64,000 bases of DNA from positions 248,001 through 312,000 of the forward strand of contig NW_027183509.1 of assembly GCF_041296385.1 (NCBI RefSeq). The letters run 5' to 3'. The number at the start of each line of letters is the position of its first letter. Positions within the stretch are counted from its first letter, which is position 1. A program made the position numbers and the translations under genes. This DNA comes from Aphelocoma coerulescens (Eukaryota > Chordata > Aves > Passeriformes > Corvidae). The notes below the pieces were generated by a model. It worked only from the letters and a program-made list of their open reading frames with translations. It was not told where the DNA came from and did no database searches. Below are positions 44,769 to 56,657 of this stretch, piece by piece.

Positions 44769-46133
44769 TTACGCCATCAGGTCAACGTGGCGGACTGTGA
44801 TGGCCGCTGTCTGTGTGTCGGGGAGAGCGGGAGGTGGCAGGGCTGTCCCGTCGGCAGGAGACGATCCCGGGGCTGCGGGAGGCGGGAGGGCCGGCGTGGA
44901 GGCGGCGGGAGTATGTTGCGGTGGGGCCATGGCGAACGGTGGGCCAGTCGGCGGCTGGACCGCGGCGTGCTGCCGCTGGGAGTTTGCAGGCTGGGCTGGT
45001 GTGGCTGCCGGCGCGGCGGTGCCAGGAGACGGGGCTGGAGCAGCGGCAGGCACGGGAGAGGCAGCAGCCATCTGTGTAGGCGCTGCAGCGCCGGCACCAG
45101 GTGGCTGGCGGGGCTGGGGCGCTCCGTGTCCCACGGACGCGGACGGGACGTTGACCACCACCGGCGCCGTGTCGGTGGCGGCGAGGGGGACCTGGGGGGC
45201 TGGAAGAAGGGTCGCCGCCTGGCTTTGCGGGGGGCCGGCTATGATGGTGGCTACAGCCATAACAGGCGCGGCTAGGGGAGCGGTAGGACCCGTAGGTGGC
45301 TGGGGAGCAGCCGCTGGCCCCGCGGGGCTATCGGCGGGGGGCGGGGCCGCGAAGGCGCTGGCGGACGGGGTGGGAGGAGCGAGGGACGGGGCCGCGAAGA
45401 CGCTGGAGCCGAGGGCGGGGACCGCGGGAGCCGGGGCAGCAGGGAGGAACGGGATGGGGGGGGCGGGGATGGGGGGAGCGGTGGAGGGGGTCGTAGGGTC
45501 CGGTGGGACAGGGGTGACGGCTGCCAGGACAGCGGGGGCGGGGGGCGGGGCGGCACGAGTCAGTCGGACCGCGGCTACCGGAGCCGCGAGAGGCGGGACA
45601 GCAGGGACTAACGGGACCGTGGGGGTGGAGATGACGGGGGCGGTGGGGGGGGCGGTGGAGTCCGGTGGGGCAGGGGTGACCGGTGCAGGGACCGCGGGGG
45701 GGTGGGGCGGGGCGGCACGAGACAGCTGGACCGCGGGTACCGGAGCCGTGAGGTCCGGCGGCGGGGCGGGGGCCGTGCCCGGTTGCAGGCTCGCGGCGGC
45801 AAGGGGCGGGCTCGCAGCAGGAGCGGGACCCGGCGAGGTGGCTGCTGCGGGCGGCGCCTTCGCAGCAAACAGCTCCACGAGCGCTCTGCAAGCCGGGACC
45901 AGCTCCGCGGCAGCCCAATCCCGGCGGGAGATATTATTAAAGAGTTTAACCCGAACTGTGTCCCAGAAGTCTCTTGTAAAGACGGCTGAACGGTCAGCAT
46001 TTGGGAAATTAATCAGAGTCCATTCTAAGAGGTTTTTTAGCTCCTGTTTAGGTAATTGACTTGGACCGGAGCTTAGTAAGTACTTAAGTTGTTTATAGAG
46101 ATGTCTGTCATGGGCAGAGTGAGTTTGTCCCAT
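44769..46133 (-). CDS. gag: Truncated Gag (P4)
   Basis: 454 codons, ATG at 46133; predicted protein identical to P1 and P3. Confidence 0.88.
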   Translation of the reverse strand: MGQTHSAHDRHLYKQLKYLLSSGPSQLPKQELKNLLEWTLINFPNADRSAVFTRDFWDTVRVKLFNNISRRDWAAAELVPACRALVELFAAKAPPAAATSPGPAPAASPPLAAASLQPGTAPAPPPDLTAPVPAVQLSRAAPPHPPAVPAPVTPAPPDSTAPPTAPVISTPTVPLVPAVPPLAAPVAAVRLTRAAPPPAPAVLAAVTPVPPDPTTPSTAPPIPAPPIPFLPAAPAPAVPALGSSVFAAPSLAPPTPSASAFAAPPPADSPAGPAAAPQPPTGPTAPLAAPVMAVATIIAGPPQSQAATLLPAPQVPLAATDTAPVVVNVPSASVGHGAPQPRQPPGAGAAAPTQMAAASPVPAAAPAPSPGTAAPAATPAQPANSQRQHAAVQPPTGPPFAMAPPQHTPAASTPALPPPAAPGSSPADGTALPPPALPDTQTAAITVRHVDLMA

Positions 46134-46753
46134 TATTGACCAGTATGATACTCACCTAGATGTCGCAGGGGGCAGGGTCCTTAATCAGAAGTCCGTCGTG
46201 GGGGGCTGGCCAGGCTCTCCACACGGCGCTCAGGACGCTGCTGTCGGGTCCCTCCTCAGAGCTCCGGTTTCAGGCGTCGCTTGGCAACGGCTTTCCGTGC
46301 TCGGGACCTCGCAGGTGTCTCCACTCAGAGCTCCAGCGCGGGCGGTGCTGAGCAATACCCGCCTGTGCTCGGGCGCGCGGCTGGATCCCTCCTAAGAGCT
46401 CCGGTCTGCACTGCTTAGCAGCGTGTCCGTGCTCGAGGGGTACCACGGCAAACTTCCTCAAAGAGCTCCAGGTAACCGCTGCGCAGCAGTGGCCGTCTGT
46501 GCTCGAGGACTGCCAGGCAATTTCCTCCCTCCGAGAGCTCCAGGTAATTGCTACGAAGTAACGGCTCCCCGTGCTCGAGGGCTGCCTCAGCAGAGTTATA
46601 GAGCTCCGGCTTTTACGCTGCACAGCAACGGTATGCCGTGCTCACGACACGTTCCAGGTGGCTATAACTGGTCTTTTAGTTACCGTCCATGGCGAAGTCT
46701 CTCACAGGTGGAAGAAGCTGAATCAGGCCTTCACTCACGTTTGGGCGCCAGTT
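46134..46753 (-). other. 5' leader of P4
   Basis: Repeats at about 46259-46658, donor at 46150-46158, primer site at 46734-46750. Confidence 0.8.
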
Positions 46754-47585
46754 TGTCGAAATTGATGGCGATGATGGTGATGAGGGTGTGGGTTCGGTCG
46801 GGCCCGGCTGGAGATGGACGGCGACGAGAGATCTCTATAAGCAGGTCTTTGGAGCATGCAGTTTATTGCAGAGGGCGTGGGTACAGGGGCACTGCTTAGA
46901 GCTGCCAGCTGCAGCTCCAAGCAGGCCCAAGGTGTAAGAGAGGGAGAGAGAGTGAGCGAGAGAGCTAGAGCAAGAGGCTGAGAGCTAAGAGTGTAAAGAG
47001 CAAGAGAGACAAACTAAGAGGAGAGCTGAATTAAGAGGAAGAAGAAGAGCAAGAGAGTTACTAAGAGAGCTACTAAGAGGAGAAGAGCATTACTAAGAGA
47101 GCTACTAAGAGAGTTACTAAGAGCGTTACTAAGAGGAGAAGAGCATTACTAAGAGGAGAGGAGTTAAGAGAGCGAGGAGCTTGTTACAATACAATAAATC
47201 ATCTTCTGTAGTGAATATTCTAATTCTCAGTAGCCAATCTAATACAAGGTACAAATCCTATAGCATTTACATACAGCCTATAAGAGTTCTTACATTACCA
47301 TAGAGTGTTACATTTTAACTTCTAAAAACTACTCTTTGGACCCCTTCTGCTGAGCTAGTAGGGTCTGCTCTGACCCTTGGACCTGTCTGCAAGCAGAGGG
47401 TATTGTTCAATCAAGAGGGGATTACCTTCAGCCGGCTATACCATTGTTTTCCAGTTGTTCAGTAACTAAGACTCTATATCTCAAAGATGGCCTTCATTTC
47501 GATGTCGCTCACAGTTTTCATATTCCCAGAATCTTTTGTTAGGCAATCATATTTATAAGGCTTTCCTGTTTCATCTTCCCCAACA
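46754..47585 (-). mobile_element. LTR L13: 5' LTR of P4
   Basis: The last LTR before 15.8 kb of LTR-free satellite. ACAAA follows at 47586. Confidence 0.93.
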
Positions 47586-49853
47586 ACAAAGGCTCTCCTG
47601 GGAGCCACGGGTCACAAAGCACCGTGGGCTCTGTGCAGCCCCGCTGTGTCACAATGGCCGCTGGCTTCCACGAGCCCCCGCAGTGTCCCAGTGGGCCCCG
47701 TGGCTTTAGGAGTGGGTGGCTGGGAGTTGGTGCCAGCGGCTGGGGGAGCAGCAGCAGGGACTGTGTGTGGACAGTGCCATGGCCACTTGTGTGGCCACTG
47801 GTGTCTCTGTGCCAGGCACAGCCGTGGTGTGTAACACCGGCTCTGGGTCCTTTGGCTGTGCAGGTGGCAGTCACGGCCTGGAGCAGGGCTGCTCCCGGGG
47901 GACAGCCTGGGGCAGGAGGCTGCTGGAGATTCATTCCCCACACTCCTTGTCATGAGGTGCTCAGAGTGATTGGAAAGGCTGTTGGCAGCAGGCAGTTCTC
48001 TGGGTTCAAGCTGTGGAGCTGTCAGCGGGAATGCAAAGGCCAAGCTGGTGAGCCTTTTGTCCTGGTGCCTTTAGTGTGTGAGCAGTCCCTGGTGCCGTTG
48101 TCTTTGGATCCTGAGTGTGGGAGAGGCAAGGCTTAGGATGGTGCGTAGAGCTGAGAAGGAAAGTGCCGAGAGCAGCGTGTGTGCTGCTGCTTTGAGGGGT
48201 GCAGTTGAAGTTGTAGGCAGCAAGAGCTTTCTCAGCTGGCCCTTTTGTGAGCTCTGCTTTTGCCAGATGACTTCCATCTTACCCTCTTACCATCTTAGCC
48301 TCTCATTTTTGCATATCCCAAACCCCCTTCCAAACATCCAGCAGCTGCTTGTAAAGAAGAAGTCCTAGAACAAAAAGCCAGTGCTGCCTTTCATAGCCCC
48401 TTTGCTGTCTATGAAGTAGAGGAAAGAAGCTAGTGAGACGCACTTTCTTTCTCAACTCCATAGAGCGCATCCTTCTCTCAAGGTGGCAGAGTCCTTGGCG
48501 GAAGTGAAGCATCTGCAGCTGCAGTTCAGACTGAGAGATGTGCCAGGACAGGAAACATTTGCTGACCTTCCCTGTTCCCTGTGCAACATGATTCTCGCAT
48601 CCCAGTCACTTTCACACACCTTCGGTATCCCTGAGTCCAAGCAGCTAAAGCTCACAGAGACAGAAGTGTCAGGAAGGAAAACGTTGCAAAAGCACCCCCT
48701 TCTCTTATCAGCATATAAATTGTGCACAACAGGCTGCGGCACCGAACCTTCCTTCTCAGATAGACATGCCATCACACTTTTCACTCTTGCAGCTCGGTTG
48801 AAAAGCTCCAGCAGCTGCTCCCGCAATAGCAAAAGGTTCTAGAAGTGAAAGCCAGTTTGGGGCTGCACCTTCTCCTTGCCGCATGTAAGCCACACCAAAC
48901 TCCCTGATGCACTCTGTCCTCCCCTTCTCAAAGGAGTAGACGGTGGCATCAGGACACACCTGTGTCCCAGCAGCTGGGTGCCCAGCCGGGAGCAGGAGCA
49001 GGGCTGGGGCTGCTCCCAAAGTTGCCCCGCCCCAATGCCAGAGCCGGACATATGCTGAGGGGGGGCTGGATCAGGCTTTATTGTCCAGCTGCATGCCAGG
49101 AGTGAGCACAAAATCTACCTGCATTCTCTGCAGCATGCCATCCTGGAGCAGAGCCATTGCCAAAGGAAGCCGTGAGCCCGTGCCAAGCCAGTGCCGGAGT
49201 GGGATCCTAGCAGCACCTGTGGAAGCCGGGAGAGAGGAGCCCACCTGGAGCAGGTTCGTGCAGGATTAATCATCCCGTGGCTTCCCACCAGGGTCCTGTT
49301 GCTTCAAAAAGGCCCCACAGCGTCACTGTGGCCCCTCGGTTCCACCAGGTTCCATAGCGTCACTGTGGTGCCCAGGGTTCCGTCAGCTTCGCCAGCATCC
49401 CCACGGTCTGCAGAGCTCCCCGAGCTTCTGTGGTGTCACAGTGGAGGCAGGGTTGCATCAGGTTCCATAGCATCAGCACGGTCTCCAGGGCTCCCAGAGG
49501 TTCTGTGGTGTCACAGTGGAGGCAGGGTTGCATCAGGTTCCATAGCATCACCACAGTCTCCAGGGCTCCCTGAGCTTCTGTGGTGTCACAGTGGAGGCAG
49601 GGTTGCATCAGGTTCCATAGCATCAGCACGGTCTCCAGGGCTCCCAGAGGTTCTGTGGTGTCACAGAGGAGGCAGGGTTGCATCAGGTTCCATAGCATCA
49701 CCACGGTCTCCAGGGCTCCAAGAGCTTCTGTGGTGTCACAGAGGAGGCAGGGTTGCATCAGGTTCAATAGCATCAGCACGGTCTCCAGGGCTCCCCTGAG
49801 CTTCTGTGGTGGTGTCACAGAGGAGCCAGGCTTCCTTGTAGTTCCCCAGCATC
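47586..49853. repeat. Satellite unit U9, hybrid type
   Basis: Exactly 2,268 bp: an LTR on its left but none on its right. LTR-bearing type at 48617 (CACACACC), LTR-free type at 49701 (ATCACCACGG), so the switch lies between. A private change at about 49306 reads CTTCAAAAAGG. Minisatellite 49426-49801. Confidence 0.92.
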
Positions 49854-52121
49854 ACAAAGGCTCTCCTGGGAGCCACAGGTCACAAAGCACCGTGGGCTCT
49901 GTGCAGCCCCGCTGTGTCACAATGGCCGCTGGCTTCCACGAGCCCCCGCAGTGTCCCAGTGGGCCCCGTGGCTTTAGGAGTGGGTGGCTGGGAGTTGGTG
50001 CCAGCGGCTGGGGGAGCAGCAGCAGGGACTGTGTGTGGACAGTGCCATGGCCACTTGTGTGGCCACTGGTGTCTCTGTGTCAGGCACAGCCGTGGTGTGT
50101 AACACCGGCTCTGGGTCCTTTGGCTGTGCAGGTGGCAGTCACGGCCTGGAGCAGGGCTGCTCCCGGGGGACAGCCTGGGGCAGGAGGCTGCTGGAGATTC
50201 ATTCCCCACACTCCTTGTCATGAGGTGCTCAGAGTGATTGGAAAGGCTGTTGGCAGCAGGCAGTTCTCTGGGTTCAAGCTGTGGAGCTGTCAGCGGGAAT
50301 GCAAAGGCCAAGCTGGTGAGCCTTTTGTCCTGGTGCCTTTAGTGTGTGAGCAGTCCCTGGTGCCGTTGTCTTTGGATCCTGAGTGTGGGAGAGGCAAGGC
50401 TTAGGATGGTGCGTAGAGCTGAGAAGGAAAGTGCCGAGAGCAGCGTGTGTGCTGCTGCTTTGAGGGGTGCAGTTGAAGTTGTAGGCAGCAAGAGCTTTCT
50501 CAGCTGGCCCTTTTGTGAGCTCTGCTTTTGCCAGATGACTTCCATCTTACCCTCTTACCATCTTAGCCTCTCATTTTTGCATATCCCAAACCCCCTTCCA
50601 AACATCCAGCAGCTGCTTGTAAAGAAGAAGTCCTAGAACAAAAAGCCAGTGCTGCCTTTCATAGCCCCTTTGCTGTCTATGAAGTAGAGGAAAGAAGCTA
50701 GTGAGACGCACTTTCTTTCTCAACTCCATAGAGCGCATCCTTCTCTCAAGGTGGCAGAGTCCTTGGCGGAAGTGAAGCATCTGCAGCTGCAGTTCAGACT
50801 GAGAGATGTGCCAGGACAGGAAACATTTGCTGACCTTCCCTGTTCCCTGTGCAACATGATTCTCGCATCCCAGTCACTTTCACATACCTTCGGTATCCCT
50901 GAGTCCAAGCAGCTAAAGCTCACAGAGACAGAAGTGTCAGGAAGGAAAACGTTGCAAAAGCACCCCCTTCTCTTATCAGCATATAAATTGTGCACAACAG
51001 GCTGCGGCACCGAACCTTCCTTCTCAGATAGACATGCCATCACACTTTTCACTCTTGCAGCTCGGTTGAAAAGCTCCAGCAGCTGCTCCCGCAATAGCAA
51101 AAGGTTCTAGAAGTGAAAGCCAGTTTGGGGCTGCACCTTCTCCTTGCCGCATGTAAGCCACACCAAACTCCCTGATGCACTCTGTCCTCCCCTTCTCAAA
51201 GGAGTAGACGGTGGCATCAGGACACACCTGTGTCCCAGCAGCTGGGTGCCCAGCCGGGAGCAGGAGCAGGGCTGGGGCTGCTCCCAAAGTTGCCCCGCCC
51301 CAATGCCAGAGCCGGACATATGCTGAGGGGGGGCTGGATCAGGCTTTATTGTCCAGCTGCATGCCAGGAGTGAGCACAAAATCTACCTGCATTCTCTGCA
51401 GCATGCCATCCTGGAGCAGAGCCATTGCCAAAGGAAGCCGTGAGCCCGTGCCAAGCCAGTGCCGGAGTGGGATCCTAGCAGCACCTGTGGAAGCCGGGAG
51501 AGAGGAGCCCACCTGGAGCAGGTTCGTGCAGGATTAATCATCCCGTGGCTTCCCACCAGGGTCCTGTTGCTTCCAAAAGGCCCCACAGTGTCACTGTGGC
51601 CCCTCGGTTCCACCAGGTTCCATAGCGTCACTGTGGTGCCCAGGGTTCCGTCAGCTTCGCCAGCATCCCCACGGTCTGCAGAGCTCCCCGAGCTTCTGTG
51701 GTGTCACAGTGGAGGCAGGGTTGCATCAGGTTCCATAGCATCAGCACGGTCTCCAGGGCTCCCAGAGGTTCTGTGGTGTCACAGTGGAGGCAGGGTTGCA
51801 TCAGGTTCCATAGCATCACCACAGTCTCCAGGGCTCCCTGAGCTTCTGTGGTGTCACAGTGGAGGCAGGGTTGCATCAGGTTCCATAGCATCAGCACGGT
51901 CTCCAGGGCTCCCAGAGGTTCTGTGGTGTCACAGAGGAGGCAGGGTTGCATCAGGTTCCATAGCATCACCACGGTCTCCAGGGCTCCAAGAGCTTCTGTG
52001 GTGTCACAGAGGAGGCAGGGTTGCATCAGGTTCAATAGCATCAGCACGGTCTCCAGGGCTCCCCTGAGCTTCTGTGGTGGTGTCACAGAGGAGCCAGGCT
52101 TCCTTGTAGTTCCCCAGCATC
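49854..52121. repeat. Satellite unit U10, no LTR on either side
   Basis: 2,268 bp joined head to tail. The join reads CATCACAAAGGCTC at 49851-49864, the empty insertion site. Private changes: CACAGGTC near 49877 and GTGTCAGG near 50080. Minisatellite 51694-52069. Confidence 0.93.
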
Positions 52122-54389
52122 ACAAAGGCTCTCCTGGGAGCCACGGGTCACAAAGCACCGTGGGCTCTGTGCAGCCCCGCTGTGTCACAATGGCCCCTGG
52201 CTTCCACGAGCCCCCGCAGTGTCCCAGTGGGCCCCGTGGCTTTAGGAGTGGGTGGCTGGGAGTTGGTGCCAGCGGCTGGGGGAGCAGCAGCAGGGACTGT
52301 GTGTGGACAGTGCCATGGCCACTTGTGTGGCCACTGGTGTCTCTGTGCCAGGCACAGCCGTGGTGTGTAACACCGGCTCTGGGTCCTTTGGCTGTGCAGG
52401 TGGCAGTCACGGCCTGGAGCAGGGCTGCTCCCGGGGGACAGCCTGGGGCAGGAGGCTGCTGGAGATTCATTCCCCACACTCCTTGTCATGAGGTGCTCAG
52501 AGTGATTGGAAAGGCTGTTGGCAGCAGGCAGTTCTCTGGGTTCAAGCTGTGGAGCTGTCAGCGGGAATGCAAAGGCCAAGCTGGTGAGCCTTTTGTCCTG
52601 GTGCCTTTAGTGTGTGAGCAGTCCCTGGTGCCGTTGTCTTTGGATCCTGAGTGTGGGAGAGGCAAGGCTTAGGATGGTGCGTAGAGCTGAGAAGGAAAGT
52701 GCCGAGAGCAGCGTGTGTGCTGCTGCTTTGAGGGGTGCAGTTGAAGTTGTAGGCAGCAAGAGCTTTCTCAGCTGGCCCTTTTGTGAGCTCTGCTTTTGCC
52801 AGATGACTTCCATCTTACCCTCTTACCATCTTAGCCTCTCATTTTTGCATATCCCAAACCCCCTTCCAAACATCCAGCAGCTGCTTGTAAAGAAGAAGTC
52901 CTAGAACAAAAAGCCAGTGCTGCCTTTCATAGCCCCTTTGCTGTCTATGAAGTAGAGGAAAGAAGCTAGTGAGACGCACTTTCTTTCTCAACTCCATAGA
53001 GCGCATCCTTCTCTCAAGGTGGCAGAGTCCTTGGCGGAAGTGAAGCATCTGCAGCTGCAGTTCAGACTGAGAGATGTGCCAGGACAGGAAACATTTGCTG
53101 ACCTTCCCTGTTCCCTGTGCAACATGATTCTCGCATCCCAGTCACTTTCACATACCTTCGGTATCCCTGAGTCCAAGCAGCTAAAGCTCACAGAGACAGA
53201 AGTGTCAGGAAGGAAAACGTTCCAAAAGCACCCCCTTCTCTTATCAGCATATAAATTGTGCACAACAGGCTGCGGCACCGAACCTTCCTTCTCAGATAGA
53301 CATGCCATCACACTTTTCACTCTTGCAGCTCGGTTGAAAAGCTCCAGCAGCTGCTCCCGCAATAGCAAAAGGTTCTAGAAGTGAAAGCCAGTTTGGGGCT
53401 GCACCTTCTCCTTGCCGCATGTAAGCCACACCAAACTCCCTGATGCACTCTGTCCTCCCCTTCTCAAAGGAGTAGACGGTGGCATCAGGACACACCTGTG
53501 TCCCAGCAGCTGGGTGCCCAGCCGGGAGCAGGAGCAGGGCTGGGGCTGCTCCCAAAGTTGCCCCGCCCCAATGCCAGAGCCGGACATATGCTGAGGGGGG
53601 GCTGGATCAGGCTTTATTGTCCAGCTGCATGCCAGGAGTGAGCACAAAATCTACCTGCATTCTCTGCAGCATGCCATCCTGGAGCAGAGCCATTGCCAAA
53701 GGAAGCCGTGAGCCCGTGCCAAGCCAGTGCCGGAGTGGGATCCTAGCAGCACCTGTGGAAGCCGGGAGAGAGGAGCCCACCTGGAGCAGGTTCGTGCAGG
53801 ATTAATCATCCCGTGGCTTCCCACCAGGGTCCTGTTGCTTCCAAAAGGCCCCACAGTGTCACTGTGGCCCCTCGGTTCCACCAGGTTCCATAGCGTCACT
53901 GTGGTGCCCAGGGTTCCGTCAGCTTCGCCAGCATCCCCACGGTCTGCAGAGCTCCCCGAGCTTCTGTGGTGTCACAGTGGAGGCAGGGTTGCATCAGGTT
54001 CCATAGCATCAGCACGGTCTCCAGGGCTCCCAGAGGTTCTGTGGTGTCACAGTGGAGGCAGGGTTGCATCAGGTTCCATAGCATCACCACAGTCTCCAGG
54101 GCTCCCTGAGCTTCTGTGGTGTCACAGTGGAGGCAGGGTTGCATCAGGTTCCATAGCATCAGCACGGTCTCCAGGGCTCCCAGAGGTTCTGTGGTGTCAC
54201 AGAGGAGGCAGGGTTGCATCAGGTTCCATAGCATCACCACGGTCTCCAGGGCTCCAAGAGCTTCTGTGGTGTCACAGAGGAGGCAGGGTTGCATCAGGTT
54301 CAATAGCATCAGCACGGTCTCCAGGGCTCCCCTGAGCTTCTGTGGTGGTGTCACAGAGGAGCCAGGCTTCCTTGTAGTTCCCCAGCATC
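52122..54389. repeat. Satellite unit U11, no LTR
   Basis: LTR-free type. C at 53222 (ACGTTCC), shared with U5 and U12. Private change GGCCCCTGG near 52195. Minisatellite 53962-54337. Confidence 0.93.
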
Positions 54390-56657
54390 ACAAAGGCTCT
54401 CCTGGGAGCCACGGGTCACAAAGCACCGTGGGCTCTGTGCAGCCCCGCTGTGTCACAATGGCCGCTGGCTTCCACGAGCCCCCGCAGTGTCCCAGTGGGC
54501 CCCGTGGCTTTAGGAGTGGGTGGCTGGGAGTTGGTGCCAGCGGCTGGGGGAGCAGCAGCAGGGACTGTGTGTGGACAGTGCCATGGCCACTTGTGTGGCC
54601 ACTGGTGTCTCTGTGCCAGGCACAGCCGTGGTGTGTAACACCGGCTCTGGGTCCTTTGGCTGTGCAGGTGGCAGTCACGGCCTGGAGCAGGGCTGCTCCC
54701 GGGGGACAGCCTGGGGCAGGAGGCTGCTGGAGATTCATTCCCCACACTCCTTGTCATGAGGTGCTCAGAGTGATTGGAAAGGCTGTTGGCAGCAGGCAGT
54801 TCTCTGGGTTCAAGCTGTGGAGCTGTCAGCGGGAATGCAAAGGCCAAGCTGGTGAGCCTTTTGTCCTGGTGCCTTTAGTGTGTGAGCAGTCCCTGGTGCC
54901 GTTGTCTTTGGATCCTGAGTGTGGGAGAGGCAAGGCTTAGGATGGTGCGTAGAGCTGAGAAGGAAAGTGCCGAGAGCAGCGTGTGTGCTGCTGCTTTGAG
55001 GGGTGCAGTTGAAGTTGTAGGCAGCAAGAGCTTTCTCAGCTGGCCCTTTTGTGAGCTCTGCTTTTGCCAGATGACTTCCATCTTACCCTCTTACCATCTT
55101 AGCCTCTCATTTTTGCATATCCCAAACCCCCTTCCAAACATCCAGCAGCTGCTTGTAAAGAAGAAGTCCTAGAACAAAAAGCCAGTGCTGCCTTTCATAG
55201 CCCCTTTGCTGTCTATGAAGTAGAGGAAAGAAGCTAGTGAGACGCACTTTCTTTCTCAACTCCATAGAGCGCATCCTTCTCTCAAGGTGGCAGAGTCCTT
55301 GGCGGAAGTGAAGCATCTGCAGCTGCAGTTCAGACTGAGAGATGTGCCAGGACAGGAAACATTTGCTGACCTTCCCTGTTCCCTGTGCAACATGATTCTC
55401 GCATCCCAGTCACTTTCACATACCTTCGGTATCCCTGAGTCCAAGCAGCTAAAGCTCACAGAGACAGAAGTGTCAGGAAGGAAAACGTTCCAAAAGCACC
55501 CCCTTCTCTTATCAGCATATAAATTGTGCACAACAGGCTGCGGCACCGAACCTTCCTTCTCAGATAGACATGCCATCACACTTTTCACTCTTGCAGCTCG
55601 GTTGAAAAGCTCCAGCAGCTGCTCCCGCAATAGCAAAAGGTTCTAGAAGTGAAAGCCAGTTTGGGGCTGCACCTTCTCCTTGCCGCATGTAAGCCACACC
55701 AAACTCCCTGATGCACTCTGTCCTCCCCTTCTCAAAGGAGTAGACGGTGGCATCAGGACACACCTGTGTCCCAGCAGCTGGGTGCCCAGCCGGGAGCAGG
55801 AGCAGGGCTGGGGCTGCTCCCAAAGTTGCCCCGCCCCAATGCCAGAGCCGGACATATGCTGAGGGGGGGCTGGATCAGGCTTTATTGTCCAGCTGCATGC
55901 CAGGAGTGAGCACAAAATCTACCTGCATTCTCTGCAGCATGCCATCCTGGAGCAGAGCCATTGCCAAAGGAAGCCGTCAGCCCGTGCCAAGCCAGTGCCG
56001 GAGTGGGATCCTAGCAGCACCTGTGGAAGCCGGGAGAGAGGAGCCCACCTGGAGCAGGTTCGTGCAGGATTAATCATCCCGTGGCTTCCCACCAGGGTCC
56101 TGTTGCTTCCAAAAGGCCCCACAGTGTCACTGTGGCCCCTCGGTTCCACCAGGTTCCATAGCGTCACTGTGGTGCCCAGGGTTCCGTCAGCTTCGCCAGC
56201 ATCCCCACGGTCTGCAGAGCTCCCCGAGCTTCTGTGGTGTCACAGTGGAGGCAGGGTTGCATCAGGTTCCATAGCATCAGCACGGTCTCCAGGGCTCCCA
56301 GAGGTTCTGTGGTGTCACAGTGGAGGCAGGGTTGCATCAGGTTCCATAGCATCACCACAGTCTCCAGGGCTCCCTGAGCTTCTGTGGTGTCACAGTGGAG
56401 GCAGGGTTGCATCAGGTTCCATAGCATCAGCACGGTCTCCAGGGCTCCCAGAGGTTCTGTGGTGTCACAGAGGAGGCAGGGTTGCATCAGGTTCCATAGC
56501 ATCACCACGGTCTCCAGGGCTCCAAGAGCTTCTGTGGTGTCACAGAGGAGGCAGGGTTGCATCAGGTTCAATAGCATCAGCACGGTCTCCAGGGCTCCCC
56601 TGAGCTTCTGTGGTGGTGTCACAGAGGAGCCAGGCTTCCTTGTAGTTCCCCAGCATC
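54390..56657. repeat. Satellite unit U12, no LTR
   Basis: LTR-free type. Shares C at 55490 with U11, its left neighbour. Private change CCGTCAGCC near 55978. Minisatellite 56230-56605. Confidence 0.93.

Larger units (their letters stand above)
35124..46753. repeat. Higher-order repeat copy 4 (11,630 bp)
   Basis: 150 bp longer through two extra minisatellite repeats in U8. The order breaks down after it, since U9 is not followed by a solo LTR. Confidence 0.93.
41484..47585 (-). mobile_element. Provirus P4
   Basis: 6,102 bp with the same internal deletion as P1. It is the last provirus before the LTR-free block. Confidence 0.92.

Noticed and set aside
49580..50404. 274-codon plus-strand frame crossing the unit join in LTR-free units
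   Set aside because: Non-ATG start, and made from the minisatellite frame running into the next unit once no LTR interrupts. It is not conserved in the units with an LTR.
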